A stretch of DNA of 64,000 nucleotides from positions 2,565,412-2,629,411 of the forward strand of contig NZ_CH724131.1 of assembly GCF_000152725.1 (NCBI RefSeq). The letters are read 5' to 3'. Position numbers and translations under genes: made by a program. This DNA comes from Pseudooceanicola batsensis HTCC2597 (GTDB lineage: Bacteria; Pseudomonadota; Alphaproteobacteria; Rhodobacterales; Rhodobacteraceae). Positions 54,810 to 64,000 of the stretch are shown piece after piece; position 1 is the stretch's first letter; every line of letters begins with the position of its first letter. The notes below the pieces were generated by a model. The model did not search any database, was not told the DNA's origin, and was given only the letters and a program-made list of their open reading frames with translations.

Positions 54810-56063
54810 TTGCGCAGTGCAATCCAGTTTATCGTTTTAATCCTCTCCCTCTTGCCGGGCGGCCTCGCAGCAATGGAATTTTCCATTGAACGTCTCGACC
54901 TCAGGCCGATACGAGAGCCTACCCTCCACATCACCGCAATCGGGGAGATCGTCGCCGGCGACACCGAGAAGTTGAGAGCGGCTCTCGAAGCGGCCGACAC
55001 CAGCGATGTCCGCGACGTGCTCTTCATGTTCGACAGCCCCGGCGGCTCTCTCATGGAAAGCCTGGAGCTCGGCGGCTTCATTGCCGACATCCCCGCGATC
55101 GTCTCTGCCGAGGTGGGCTCCTCCGATCTGCCCAACGCCGTTTGCGCAAGCGCCTGCGTCTATGCCTATCTCGCTGCCGACTATCGTTACCTCCCCGAGG
55201 GGGCGCGTATCGGCATTCATCAGTTCGGCCTATACGACAGCGATCTCGACGGTCAGCAGGGCGCGGCCCTGGGACAGGCGCTCTCGGGCATCCTCTCGGA
55301 ATATCTTCGCTCCCACCGCGTCGAACCAGAGCTGTTCGAGGCGATCTCCGTAATCGAGCATGACGACATCCTGTGGGTGCCTCGACGAGATCTCGAAGCC
55401 TGGCGCGTCGTCACGAATGGCATCTACGATGAGCGCGCCGAATACATTAACGTCAACGGCGACATCGCGCTGCGCCTGAGCCAGATCGCCAGCACCGGGG
55501 ACAGCTTTCTCACTCTCTTCTGCACCGATGCCGGAACGGCAGGCGTGGCCGATCTCCATGAGCCGGCACTCGCCGCCTACGACGCATTCGAGATCGCGAT
55601 CAACGGCACCTGGCATCCCGTCCAGACCTGGGATGTCGTCGAGCGCAGCAACATGCGCGGGCGGATTGTCTTCGAGGTTCCGCCCCGCCTCGCCGTGGCC
55701 GTCGCGACAGCGCGGAAGATCGGGGCACGCGTCGTGGCGCCGAGCGGCGACATCTTCTTCGGCTTCCAGCAGACCCTCCGCGACGAACGGCTGGCCGAAC
55801 TCGTCCGTGGATGTCCCTTCGCACAGACGCCGCAACCGGCCCGCCCGAGCATGGTCGAGCTCCCCGGCACCGACTTCCTCGGCAGCGATCTCACCACTGA
55901 CGGCATCCGCGGGATCAGCTTTGCGCGCTGCAAGCAGATCTGTCTTGAATATGCCCAATGCCGCGCGGTCTCCTATGTGCAGTCCAGCTCATGGTGCTGG
56001 CCGAAAAGCCGTGCCGCAGGGCGCCGGGCCACCTCTGGCGTGATCAGCGCCTACCAGAGGTAG
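54810..56063 (+). CDS. secreted ClpP/crotonase-fold protein with C-terminal PAN-like domain
   Basis: A 417-residue exported protein. The start is TTG 54,810, after GGAGGG; a signal peptide covers residues 1-21. A ClpP-like fold follows: VLFMFDSPGGSLMESLELGG (the SPGG loop), the probable catalytic Ser114 in VCASACVYAYLAADYRYLPE, and His137 in IGIHQFGLYDSD. The C-terminal 65 residues look like a PAN/Apple module with paired Cys (FARCKQICLEYAQCRAV, then SSWCWPKS). It would act in the periplasm. Its GC-rich codon use resembles the host more than the transposon genes do. Its substrate is unknown. Confidence 0.7.
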   Translation: MRSAIQFIVLILSLLPGGLAAMEFSIERLDLRPIREPTLHITAIGEIVAGDTEKLRAALEAADTSDVRDVLFMFDSPGGSLMESLELGGFIADIPAIVSAEVGSSDLPNAVCASACVYAYLAADYRYLPEGARIGIHQFGLYDSDLDGQQGAALGQALSGILSEYLRSHRVEPELFEAISVIEHDDILWVPRRDLEAWRVVTNGIYDERAEYINVNGDIALRLSQIASTGDSFLTLFCTDAGTAGVADLHEPALAAYDAFEIAINGTWHPVQTWDVVERSNMRGRIVFEVPPRLAVAVATARKIGARVVAPSGDIFFGFQQTLRDERLAELVRGCPFAQTPQPARPSMVELPGTDFLGSDLTTDGIRGISFARCKQICLEYAQCRAVSYVQSSSWCWPKSRAAGRRATSGVISAYQR

Positions 56064-56192
56064 GCGGCAATAAAGCCGGCCCGCCTCTGTCTTTCGCCAA
56101 TGCAATCGCACCCCTAATGTCACGAAATCGGCCTTTTCCTTTGGCAATCAGGCCTGTGGCCAATATCCATTAAACAGAGGCCAGGAGGGATC

Positions 56193-59100
56193 ATGACCGA
56201 GAACCATTTCGCCGAAGACGCCGCAGAAGACGCTGCCGCAGAAAATCGCGACAGCAAAGCGCAGGGCATCGGCGATATCGTTCGATCCCGCATTCAGCAC
56301 CTGCGGGCGCGTCTCCTCGACAGTTCGCGCCGCAATCCACTCATCCAGGTCCCGTTCCGCCAGAACTCGTCGAGTCTCATTCGCTTCGTTGACGAGTTGC
56401 CCGATGTGCTGGCCGAGCGACTGCACAACCAGCGCCCGATGCGGCTCGTGGCCCTGCCGCCAATCGACGAGCCGCTGCCCGACGAACAGACGGACGAATT
56501 CCTCGACGCGCTCGAGATCGCGCGCACGACCGACGAGAAGCACCTCGAAGACTCCGCGGCACTCGATCCGACCGATTCCGACTACGCCCAGAAAGAGCTC
56601 GACCTCGAGCGGGCGCTCAAGGACCGGGTGCGGGCCGAGCTTGGCCTGCCCGAAAGACAGACAGAGGAGAACCCGTCGCTGGCCGCGCATGCCCGCAATC
56701 ACGGCATCTCCCCCGATTACATTCTGCCCGAGCGGAGCGAGAGCCCCGACGACGGACGGCACGACGATGCCGACATCCAGACGCTGCTGCTGCCCGAGCG
56801 GCTCGACCGGGTCGGCCGCTCGCTCCATGACCGCGGCCACGCCTTCGAGCGCGAGACCGGCGTCAACGTGCTCCACGCCGTCTTCGGCATTCTGGAATGG
56901 AACGAGCCAGGGTCGTCCCGGACCCCGGCGCGCTCTCCCCTCCTGCTCCTTGAGGTCCGGATGTCCCGGAAAAAAGCGCCGGGCGGGGCCGAATATCACA
57001 TCTGCGGCGAGAACGAGCTCGGCCTGAACACGACACTCGCTCAGACGCTCAGCGCGCAGTTCGGCCTGGAGCTGCCGCCCTATGAAGAAGGCTCCGTGGA
57101 GGACTACCTCGAAGCCGTGGCTGATCTCGCACCCTCGGGCTGGCACTGGTCCGTGCGCCGCGAAGCGCTGGTCGGTGTCTTCCCCTCTTCTCGCATCGCC
57201 ATGTATCGCGACCTCGATCCCGACAACGGCCACGTGGTAGAGAGCCCACTGATTGAAACCATGCTCTCCTCCGTGGGAGGAGACGGCACCACTTATGCCG
57301 AGGTCTATGACACAGACGATCCGGAGGTGGAGCGCCAGGTTCCCCGCCTCGTTATGGACGCGGACGCCTCCCAGTTTTCCTCCCTTGTCGATGTCGCCAA
57401 CGGGACGAACGTTGCCATCGAAGGCCCTCCCGGTTCAGGCAAAAGCCAGACCATCGTCAACCTGATCGCCTCTGCCATGGCGGACGGGAAGAAGGTCCTG
57501 TTCGTGGCCGAAAAGCTGACCGCGCTCGATGTGGTGCGCAACCGCCTCGACGCCGCGGGCCTCGGCGAGTTCATCCTGCCGCTGCAAGCCGGCCGCGGCT
57601 CGCGCGACGCCGTGTTCCAGAGCCTCGAAGACAGGTTGATGATGGAGCGGCCGCCGTCCGGGTCGGCCGAGGCGCATCGGGCCCGCCACGAGGCGCTTAC
57701 CCGGCGGCGCTCGGAGATGCAGGCTTATCTCGATACCCTCGGCACCAAGCTCGACGCATGCGGTCTGACCGTGCACGAAGCCGTTGGCCGCGCGATCTCG
57801 ACGGCCTCGCACATCGACGGCCTGCCGCGCGACATTCGACGCCTGCGGATTGCCGCCCCCGAGACCCTCGACAAGGAAACACGGACCGAAATTGACGGCG
57901 ACGCCCGCATGGTCGTCGACCGGCTCGACGGCGCCGACCGCATCGCCACGCTCTGGCGGGAAGCCCGTAAGGCGCCGCTGCGCGCCGACGAGGCCGAGGA
58001 CATCGCTACGGACCTCGCCGCGCTCGCGCGCGCCATCGAAGCGTTCCGCGCCGATGCCGAGGACAGCCCGCTGCGCCCCTATCTGCCCGAAGACCCGGTG
58101 CTCGCCCGTGCGGCACAGACCGGCGCGGCGCTCGCCGCCATCGTCGGAAATCCTGAAGCCGATGCCGATCTGGTCGACCGTTTCCTCGACACGGAGATGC
58201 GCCGCGCCGCACATGATGTCTGCGAGGCCCGTGATGCGGCCCACGCCGCGGACAAAGAGCTCGCAGAGATCCTGTCCGATCCGGACGCGGATGATGTGGA
58301 TGCCACCCTCGCATCGGCCGCGGAGATGGCCAAGCGCCAGAATGGCACAATCGATCCCGCCGCCATGGCAGTGGAGATCGAGCGCCTCGACGCCCAGCGC
58401 GACACGCTTGCCCACCAGCGCGATCTTGCGGCCGCGCTGCCCGCGCGCTGGGCCAAGATTTCCGAGGACGAGGGGCTGACATTGTCGGACCTTCGGCTCG
58501 ATGCCCAACGCCTGCTCAGCGCACCACAGCCTGTGCTCGATCGCCGGCTGGCCGATGAGGCGCGCCTTGTGCCTGCGACCGCCCGGGAAGCGGCCGCCAG
58601 CCAGCGCGCTCTCGCGAGAGAGCGCGATACAATTCGCCAGCGCCTGCCGCGCGCCGGAACCCACTCACCCACCGATCTCAAAGCCGCCGCCGATGCCATC
58701 GACGCGGCCGGCCTCTTCCGGTTCCTCTCGGGGCGCTACAAGGCCGCTTGGGCACTCTACAGCGAGACGCTGGGTGGAGACACGAAAGCCGGGCGCCCGG
58801 CGGCCGCGTCTGCGCTGCGCGACTATGCCCGGTGGGCGGAGAAGCGCGACGCTTTAGCCGCCGACACGCGGCTCTCCACGCAGCTCGGCACATTCTTCAA
58901 GGGCGTGGACAGCGACCCCGAGCTCCTCGATGCGCTGGCAGTCTTCCACGAGACCGTGGGGCAGCTTTCGCAGGGCGACGACCGCCTGCGCTATGCGCTC
59001 GAGACCGGCCCTCTCCAGTCGCTCCGCGACCTCGTGGCCGAGGCCGACATGCCGCCCACGTCGCTTACAGGCCTCGTGGCTCAACTATCCTCCGCGGAAG

Positions 59101-62100
59101 AGCAACTCGATGCCGCCCGCAGCGAGCGCGAGATGGTCTCGACGCTCTGTCTGTCTTTCAGGGAGCGGTCCACGCTCGACGCCGCGTTGATCGAACGGGC
59201 ACGCGCTGCGCGTGCCCAGCGCGCCGACGCGCACCAGGCCGCGGGCCGTTCACGCGCCGCCGAGCTTCTCGCCGGGATCGAGTCCACCGACGCGATCCGC
59301 ACCGCCATCCTGCTGGCCGAGGCCATCGCCCAACTGCCGCAACCGCGCGCGGGTATCAGCCTCATGCGCCGCGGCGCCGATGCGTCCCTCATCGAGGAGG
59401 CAGACCGGGTATTCGCGCGCCACGCGGAGCTCGCCAAGGAGGCGGCCGCGGTCGCGGGCGAAATCTCCCTCCCCTGTGCCGATGGCGATGATCCGGAAAC
59501 GGCCCTGCACGCATTGGCCGGCCGCCTGCCGGATCTCCACGATGCCGCCCGCCGCGCAGAAGGACTCGTCGACCAGGCGCGCCTCCTGCGCGCGCTCGCC
59601 GCGCTTGAGGCGCGGGGTCTCCGGCCGCTGACAGACTGGGTGCAGAGCGAGGACAATCACTCCCATCGCGCGCACCTGCCCGAGGTTGTCGAGGCGATCT
59701 ACGCACGCAGTCTGACTGACCATGTGCAGGCGCGTTTCGGCCGCACGCTCGATACCTACGACGGCGCCGACCTCGATCGCCTGCGCCGCGATATCGCTCG
59801 GATCGATCACGAACTTACTGATCTATCACGCCTCGCGATCCGCGAGGAACTCATAGAGAACAGCCACCCGCCCACCGGCAATGGCATCGGCAAGGTCGGC
59901 ACCTATACCGATATGAGCCTCATCCGGCACGAGCTGAACAAGCAGCGCAACCGGGTCGGCGTGCGGGATCTCACTGCCCGCGCGGGTGCCGCGCTAATCG
60001 ACCTCAAGCCCTGCTGGATGATGTCGCCGCTTGCCGTGGCGCAATACCTGCACGGCCAGTTCGCCTTCGATCTCGTGGTGATCGACGAGGCCTCGCAAAT
60101 GACGCCGGAGAATGCTCTGGGAGCGATCATGCGCGCCCGCCAGGTCGTCATTGTCGGCGACACCAAGCAGCTGCCCCCCACCAACTTCTTCTCCAAAGTG
60201 CTCGACGATGCCGACGAGGACGAGGATGTCCGCACCGACAGCGAAAGCATCCTCGACATGGCGAACACGACCTTCACGCCGGTGCGCCAGCTGCGCTGGC
60301 ACTACCGCTCGCGCCACCCCAACCTCATCGCGATCTCGAACAAGATGGTCTATGACGGCCAGCTCACAATCTTCCCGGCCGCCCGCGATGGCGACCCTGA
60401 GCTCGGCGTGGAGCTTGTCAAGGTCGAGGGTGAGTATCGCAAAGGCCGCAACATCCCCGAAGCCCGCGCCATCGTGGCCGGGGCAATCCAGCACATGCGC
60501 GACCACCCGGAGCGCTCGCTCGGCCTCGCGACGATGAACAAGGACCAGACCGAGCTCATCGTCACCGAGTTCGAGCGCGAGCGCGCCCGCAACCCGCATG
60601 TCGAGGCCTATATTGAGCGCTGGGCGGAAAAGGACGACGGACTCGAGGAGTTCTTCGTCAAGAACCTCGAGACGATCCAGGGCGACGAGCGCGACGTGAT
60701 CATGATCTCGACGCTCTATGGACCCGACCCGGAGACCGGCAAGACTTACCAACGCTTCGGCCCCGTCAACTCGGTGCACGGCCATCGCCGCCTCAATGTG
60801 CTCTTCTCGCGCGCCAAGGAGAAGATCGTCACCTACTCCTCGATGGTGCCCACCGACATCCAGGCCGATGGCAAGGCCTACGGCGTGCAGATGCTGCGCG
60901 CCTGGCTCGAGTTCTCGCGAACCGGCCAGCTCGGCGACATCCAAGTCGAGCGTGGCGAGACCGACAGCCCGTTCGAGGATTTCGTGATCTCCCAGATCGA
61001 GGCGGCGGGCTACGAGGCCGTGCCGCAGGTCGGTGCCTCGGGCTTCAAGATCGACATCGGCGTGCGCCACCCGGACTGGCCCTACGGCTTCATTCTTGCG
61101 GTGGAATGCGACGGCGCGCCCTATCACAGCGCGCGCTCGAGCCGCGATCGCGATCGGCTGCGCCAGCAGGTCCTCGAGGGCCTCGGCTGGCATTTCCACC
61201 GGATCTGGTCGACCGACTGGTTCCGTGATCCGCGCGGGCAGATCGAAAAGCTGCGCGCCGCGCTCGACGCCGCGCTGGCGCGCGCGAAGACCGAGGAGGC
61301 GGAGCGCCAGCAAGCCCGTGCCGAGGCAGTCGAGCGGGCCCGGAAGGCGGCCGAAGAGGCCGCGGCGCGCGCCGCAGAGGCAGAAGCCGCCGCAAAAGCG
61401 GAAGCGGCAGAAGAGGCCGAGGCCAAGAAGGCCGCAAAGGCAGCCGCGAAAACGGATTCGGCTGACGCACGCCAAGGCCGGCTCTTCGAAGAGGCTGGGC
61501 CGACCTACGCCTCCCCGGATACGGCCGCGGTCGAGAAGGGCCCGAAGCCTTCCCTATCGGAGCAGGCCCTGGCCCGCATCGAGCAGTGGCGCGAGGACCA
61601 AGCCTATGACTGCTTCAACCGCACGGCGACGACGCGCAAGCGCGGCTTCTATTGGCTGGGCTTCCTCGAGGGTGTCGCGGCCTCGGACGGCATTGAGGAA
61701 GGCGAGTCCGACGCGCTGGTCGCCGAGGCGCGCGAGATCGACGCCTTCTTCGGTGATGCCGGAGAGAACCGGGTCACGGACATGCTGGCGGAAGCACTCG
61801 AGGACGCCGAAGGCGACCTCATGACCGCGATCTCGATCCAGTGTGACGCGCTCCGCGAAAGCCTCGATGACCCCGAGCTCGCCGCCGAAAAGGACGTGAT
61901 CAACACCTTCCTTGGGTTCTGCGCCGGCATCATCTGCGACGGCCGGATCACCTCCACGGAAGCCCGCAAGATCCATGCGCGTTTCCATTCCGACCCGACG
62001 CTCGCGGAGGCGCCAATCTTCGCGCATCTGCGCTGGGCGGTGGACAAGGCCCTCGCCGATGCCGTGCTCGACGAGGAGGAGGCCGAGGAGATCCGCGAGT

Positions 62101-62480
62101 GGATTGCCGAGCTGGTCACCGACGGGCACGCAGATACGGGTGTCGCCAATATCGGCGGCGTGCTGGCGCCGACTGACCCGATCACCGATGCCTGCGCGAT
62201 CGACCTCAAGGGGAAGGTCTTCGTGCTGACGGGCAAGATGAGCATGGGCCCCCGCTCTCTCATCGGTGACGAGATCGCGCGCCGCGGCGGCACGCTCAAG
62301 AACACGGTGACCGACGAGACCGACTACGTGGTCGTCTCCAACACCGCATCGCGCCACTGGAAAACGACCCATTACGGGACCAAGATCGAGGCTGCGCTCA
62401 AGAAGATCGAGGCGGGACACGCGATGCGCTTCGTAGCCGAGCATGCGCTCGCAAGCGCACTCGTGAGACTCGATGCATAA
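56193..62480 (+). CDS. giant SF1 helicase with DUF4011-like, Vsr-like nuclease, TerB-like and BRCT domains
   Basis: A 2,095-residue multidomain protein starting at ATG 56,193 after AGGAGG. Residues about 20-330 resemble DUF4011 (LRARLLDSSRRNPLIQVPF). The SF1 (UvrD/Dna2-like) helicase has Walker A GPPGSGKSQTIVNL (411-424), a long helical insertion (about 470-1,240), Walker B VVIDEASQM (1295-1303), GDTKQLPP (1322-1329), GDERDVIMIS (from 1497) and LFSRAKEK (1537-1544). A Vsr/MTES-type nuclease follows: FEDFV with Glu1595, Asp1621, Glu1638-Cys-Asp1640. Then come an Ala/Glu coiled coil (1697-1755), a TerB-like helical region (about 1,800-1,975) and a BRCT domain (2,006-2,095, VFVLTGKMSMG). Related helicase-nucleases occur in defence islands; the role here is inferred. 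Confidence 0.85.
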   Translation: MTENHFAEDAAEDAAAENRDSKAQGIGDIVRSRIQHLRARLLDSSRRNPLIQVPFRQNSSSLIRFVDELPDVLAERLHNQRPMRLVALPPIDEPLPDEQTDEFLDALEIARTTDEKHLEDSAALDPTDSDYAQKELDLERALKDRVRAELGLPERQTEENPSLAAHARNHGISPDYILPERSESPDDGRHDDADIQTLLLPERLDRVGRSLHDRGHAFERETGVNVLHAVFGILEWNEPGSSRTPARSPLLLLEVRMSRKKAPGGAEYHICGENELGLNTTLAQTLSAQFGLELPPYEEGSVEDYLEAVADLAPSGWHWSVRREALVGVFPSSRIAMYRDLDPDNGHVVESPLIETMLSSVGGDGTTYAEVYDTDDPEVERQVPRLVMDADASQFSSLVDVANGTNVAIEGPPGSGKSQTIVNLIASAMADGKKVLFVAEKLTALDVVRNRLDAAGLGEFILPLQAGRGSRDAVFQSLEDRLMMERPPSGSAEAHRARHEALTRRRSEMQAYLDTLGTKLDACGLTVHEAVGRAISTASHIDGLPRDIRRLRIAAPETLDKETRTEIDGDARMVVDRLDGADRIATLWREARKAPLRADEAEDIATDLAALARAIEAFRADAEDSPLRPYLPEDPVLARAAQTGAALAAIVGNPEADADLVDRFLDTEMRRAAHDVCEARDAAHAADKELAEILSDPDADDVDATLASAAEMAKRQNGTIDPAAMAVEIERLDAQRDTLAHQRDLAAALPARWAKISEDEGLTLSDLRLDAQRLLSAPQPVLDRRLADEARLVPATAREAAASQRALARERDTIRQRLPRAGTHSPTDLKAAADAIDAAGLFRFLSGRYKAAWALYSETLGGDTKAGRPAAASALRDYARWAEKRDALAADTRLSTQLGTFFKGVDSDPELLDALAVFHETVGQLSQGDDRLRYALETGPLQSLRDLVAEADMPPTSLTGLVAQLSSAEEQLDAARSEREMVSTLCLSFRERSTLDAALIERARAARAQRADAHQAAGRSRAAELLAGIESTDAIRTAILLAEAIAQLPQPRAGISLMRRGADASLIEEADRVFARHAELAKEAAAVAGEISLPCADGDDPETALHALAGRLPDLHDAARRAEGLVDQARLLRALAALEARGLRPLTDWVQSEDNHSHRAHLPEVVEAIYARSLTDHVQARFGRTLDTYDGADLDRLRRDIARIDHELTDLSRLAIREELIENSHPPTGNGIGKVGTYTDMSLIRHELNKQRNRVGVRDLTARAGAALIDLKPCWMMSPLAVAQYLHGQFAFDLVVIDEASQMTPENALGAIMRARQVVIVGDTKQLPPTNFFSKVLDDADEDEDVRTDSESILDMANTTFTPVRQLRWHYRSRHPNLIAISNKMVYDGQLTIFPAARDGDPELGVELVKVEGEYRKGRNIPEARAIVAGAIQHMRDHPERSLGLATMNKDQTELIVTEFERERARNPHVEAYIERWAEKDDGLEEFFVKNLETIQGDERDVIMISTLYGPDPETGKTYQRFGPVNSVHGHRRLNVLFSRAKEKIVTYSSMVPTDIQADGKAYGVQMLRAWLEFSRTGQLGDIQVERGETDSPFEDFVISQIEAAGYEAVPQVGASGFKIDIGVRHPDWPYGFILAVECDGAPYHSARSSRDRDRLRQQVLEGLGWHFHRIWSTDWFRDPRGQIEKLRAALDAALARAKTEEAERQQARAEAVERARKAAEEAAARAAEAEAAAKAEAAEEAEAKKAAKAAAKTDSADARQGRLFEEAGPTYASPDTAAVEKGPKPSLSEQALARIEQWREDQAYDCFNRTATTRKRGFYWLGFLEGVAASDGIEEGESDALVAEAREIDAFFGDAGENRVTDMLAEALEDAEGDLMTAISIQCDALRESLDDPELAAEKDVINTFLGFCAGIICDGRITSTEARKIHARFHSDPTLAEAPIFAHLRWAVDKALADAVLDEEEAEEIREWIAELVTDGHADTGVANIGGVLAPTDPITDACAIDLKGKVFVLTGKMSMGPRSLIGDEIARRGGTLKNTVTDETDYVVVSNTASRHWKTTHYGTKIEAALKKIEAGHAMRFVAEHALASALVRLDA

Positions 62481-62835
62481 TTTTACTGTCCGACTGGGAT
62501 TGCAGTGAGCATTTCGTCCGCGGTCAAAGCGCGTATTTATAACGAAACAATATTTGGGATCGATCTCGGCAGCACATCCATCGTGTCCGCAGGTGCTGCG
62601 GTTCAACTTCAGGAGACCTGTCATCTGACCCAGCCGCGATGTGCCCCGGCCGAATTTGCGAACACCATCAACGCGATTAAGCGCGCTCTTGCACCCGGCC
62701 ACGACCCGACGCTCGACAGGCAAGACTGCATAGCGTCGGATGGCTCAGCATCCGCGAAAGTATCTTCCGGCTTGCATGGAGCCGCGCGGGCGACCCGTCA
62801 TCGCAAGACACCATCCCAAAATTGTCTCACGCAAT
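62481..62835. other. intergenic stretch with no supported gene
   Basis: This 355-bp gap lies between convergent genes. A GTG-started frame at 62,505 runs into the following gene on the other strand and has no family features. The stretch contains AT-rich patches (for example CGTATTTATAACGAAACAAT) but no clear hairpin, repeat or transposon end. Confidence 0.5.
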
Positions 62836-63999
62836 TCACGCCGGTGCGACGTCCCGGCCGGGCAGCTCGATCGTCCGCACACCGCTGATCCGGGCGCGCG
62901 CCATCTCCACCAGGTGGGCGTGATGTGTGAACAGGATGGCCTGTCCGCGACTGCCCAGCTCTGCCGTCAGATCGAGGGCGGCGGCGGCGCGCTGGTCGTC
63001 AAAGCTCTCGAGGATGTCGTCCGTGACGAATGGCAGCGGCCCGGCGTCGCGCACGAAGGCCGCGTGGCCCGCGATGCGCAGCGCGAGATAGAGTTGCGCG
63101 CGCGTTCCGGTCGACATCCCGTCTGCCGGCACCGAACGTCCCTCGGAGATTCCGACAAGCCTTTCATCCTGCCCCTGCACCCATGTGTCGAGCCGGGACC
63201 AGACGCCGCCAGTTAACCTGCGGAACGCAGCCTCGGTATCAGCCAGCATCGGCCCCCGGCGGCTTTCACCGAGACGCCGCAAAGCGGTCCGCGCAGCTGC
63301 CGCGCCGATCGCGCGCACTATCGCCTCTCGCGCGCCTCCGGTCAGGTCTTCCAGGATCGCGGCCCGCTCCTGATCGGCCGCCGCCCCGCCGCCGGCCTTC
63401 AGGGCGGAGGCAAGCTCCTGCTGCGCGGCGCCGGCTTCTCGGTCCGCGGCAGCACTCGCATCTTCGATACGCGTCAGGTCGTCAGCGAGTCCGGCGCGTC
63501 GAGCAGGATCGAGGATCGCCTCTTCTTCGGCGAGCCGCACCGCATCGAGGTCCTGTCCGGCCTCCGCGATCTCCGCCTCCACTCGTTGCCGCTCGCGACG
63601 TAGGTTGTCCCGCTCCTCGAGCCGGGTGACAAGCTGGTCGGGCGGCACGCTGTCTGGCACCTCCTGACCGGCCAGCAATTCCGAAATACGCCTTGCCGCC
63701 AGTTCCTGCGCCGTGCGTGCTAATTCTACCGCAGTGGCAGCGTCGTCACGCCGCTTGGTCGCGGCGGCGATCTCCGCCGCAATGCGCTCCGCCTGGGTCC
63801 GGCGCTGGCGTGCCGCCCGCACCAGAGCCTCCGCGGTGGCGGCAGGTCCGACAACCTTGCGAATGCGCGGTGCGACCGCCTCGAAGGTTTCCAGCGCCTG
63901 CTCCATGCGTTCGATCCGGTGATCCAGTTCCCGCACCTGATCCAAGGTCCCGGCAAGCTCGGCGGCCACCGGCAGGGCCTCGCGTAGGGCGGCCGGCGT
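62836..63999 (-). CDS. YhaN/SMC-like AAA ATPase, C-terminal part
   Basis: The last about 387 residues of a gene that begins beyond the window. A long Ala/Glu/Arg coiled coil (to about residue 220 of the visible part) is followed by an ABC-type head: signature-like MSTGTRAQLYLALRIAGHAA, Walker B LPFVTDDILESFDD and the His switch in QAILFTHHAHLVEMA. This is the SbcC/RecN/YhaN pattern; the N-terminal Walker A is outside the window. YhaN-type ATPases usually pair with a calcineurin-like (SbcD/YhaO) nuclease gene, which would lie upstream, off the edge. Confidence 0.8.
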   Translation of the reverse strand, partial: TPAALREALPVAAELAGTLDQVRELDHRIERMEQALETFEAVAPRIRKVVGPAATAEALVRAARQRRTQAERIAAEIAAATKRRDDAATAVELARTAQELAARRISELLAGQEVPDSVPPDQLVTRLEERDNLRRERQRVEAEIAEAGQDLDAVRLAEEEAILDPARRAGLADDLTRIEDASAAADREAGAAQQELASALKAGGGAAADQERAAILEDLTGGAREAIVRAIGAAAARTALRRLGESRRGPMLADTEAAFRRLTGGVWSRLDTWVQGQDERLVGISEGRSVPADGMSTGTRAQLYLALRIAGHAAFVRDAGPLPFVTDDILESFDDQRAAAALDLTAELGSRGQAILFTHHAHLVEMARARISGVRTIELPGRDVAPA

Positions 64000-64000
64000 C

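Noticed and set aside
62505-62888. GTG-started 127-codon frame with FGIDLGSTSI-like N-terminus
   Set aside because: The motif hints at an actin-like ATPase start, but nothing else fits, and the frame runs across the stop of the YhaN-like gene on the other strand.
45853-64000. CRISPR array or cas genes guiding the Tn7-like element
   Set aside because: No regularly spaced repeats and no Cas-like frames are present.

Overview
This window is a high-GC chromosomal segment from an alphaproteobacterium, almost certainly a member of the Rhodobacterales (Roseobacter/Rhodobacter group). The evidence is the gene order parB-parA-rsmG-mnmG-mnmE-rho-hemJ / maf-aroE-coaE-dnaQ-secB, which is the classic alphaproteobacterial replication-origin neighbourhood, together with a divergent regB / senC-regA redox-signalling cluster beside ahcY. 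Most starts were set from ribosome-binding sites and from the many 4-8 base gene overlaps.

Bases 1-45,640 are core chromosome. They hold the end of a PqiB-type MCE protein with its lipoprotein partner; grpE-hrcA; rph-rdgB-hemW; the parAB/rsmG/mnmG/mnmE/rho/hemJ block carrying two perfect parS sites; an AT-rich gap with DnaA boxes that is the likely chromosomal origin (12,809-13,216); maf-aroE-coaE-dnaQ; secB and fxsA; timA-mltA-smr; hslVU; trxA; a run tsaE-amgK-murU-addB-addA joined by short overlaps (t6A synthesis, peptidoglycan recycling, recombinational repair); a PAS protein, regB, senC and regA; ahcY; small metabolic genes; gpsA-tsaD; and hemD-mic60-hemY. This part ends with a tRNA-Thr(CGT) gene.

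Downstream of the tRNA lies a Tn7-like transposon encoding tnsA, a small ORF, tniA (tnsB-like), tniB (tnsC-like) and tniQ. Its tRNA-proximal end can be read from the sequence. It starts TGTAGGGGCG at 45,853 and is followed by repeats of an ATTTTTTCG motif. It sits 5 bp (ACCAA) from an outward-facing, closely matching end that appears to belong to a second, decayed element. Between this end and tniQ are kptA (RNA 2'-phosphotransferase) and a small membrane-protein gene. The tniA gene is split by an IS3-family (IS407-like) insertion with a 4-bp target duplication. Removing the insertion restores the frame exactly, so the element is probably immobile now. Divergent from tnsA, across a 13-bp palindrome, is an unrecognised PD-(D/E)XK nuclease gene.

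The last 10 kb carries a secreted ClpP-like/PAN protein, a 2,095-residue superfamily-1 helicase that also has Vsr-like nuclease, TerB-like and BRCT domains, and the C-terminal part of a YhaN/SMC-like ATPase. I cannot tell whether these are cargo of the transposon, because no distal transposon end is visible in the window.
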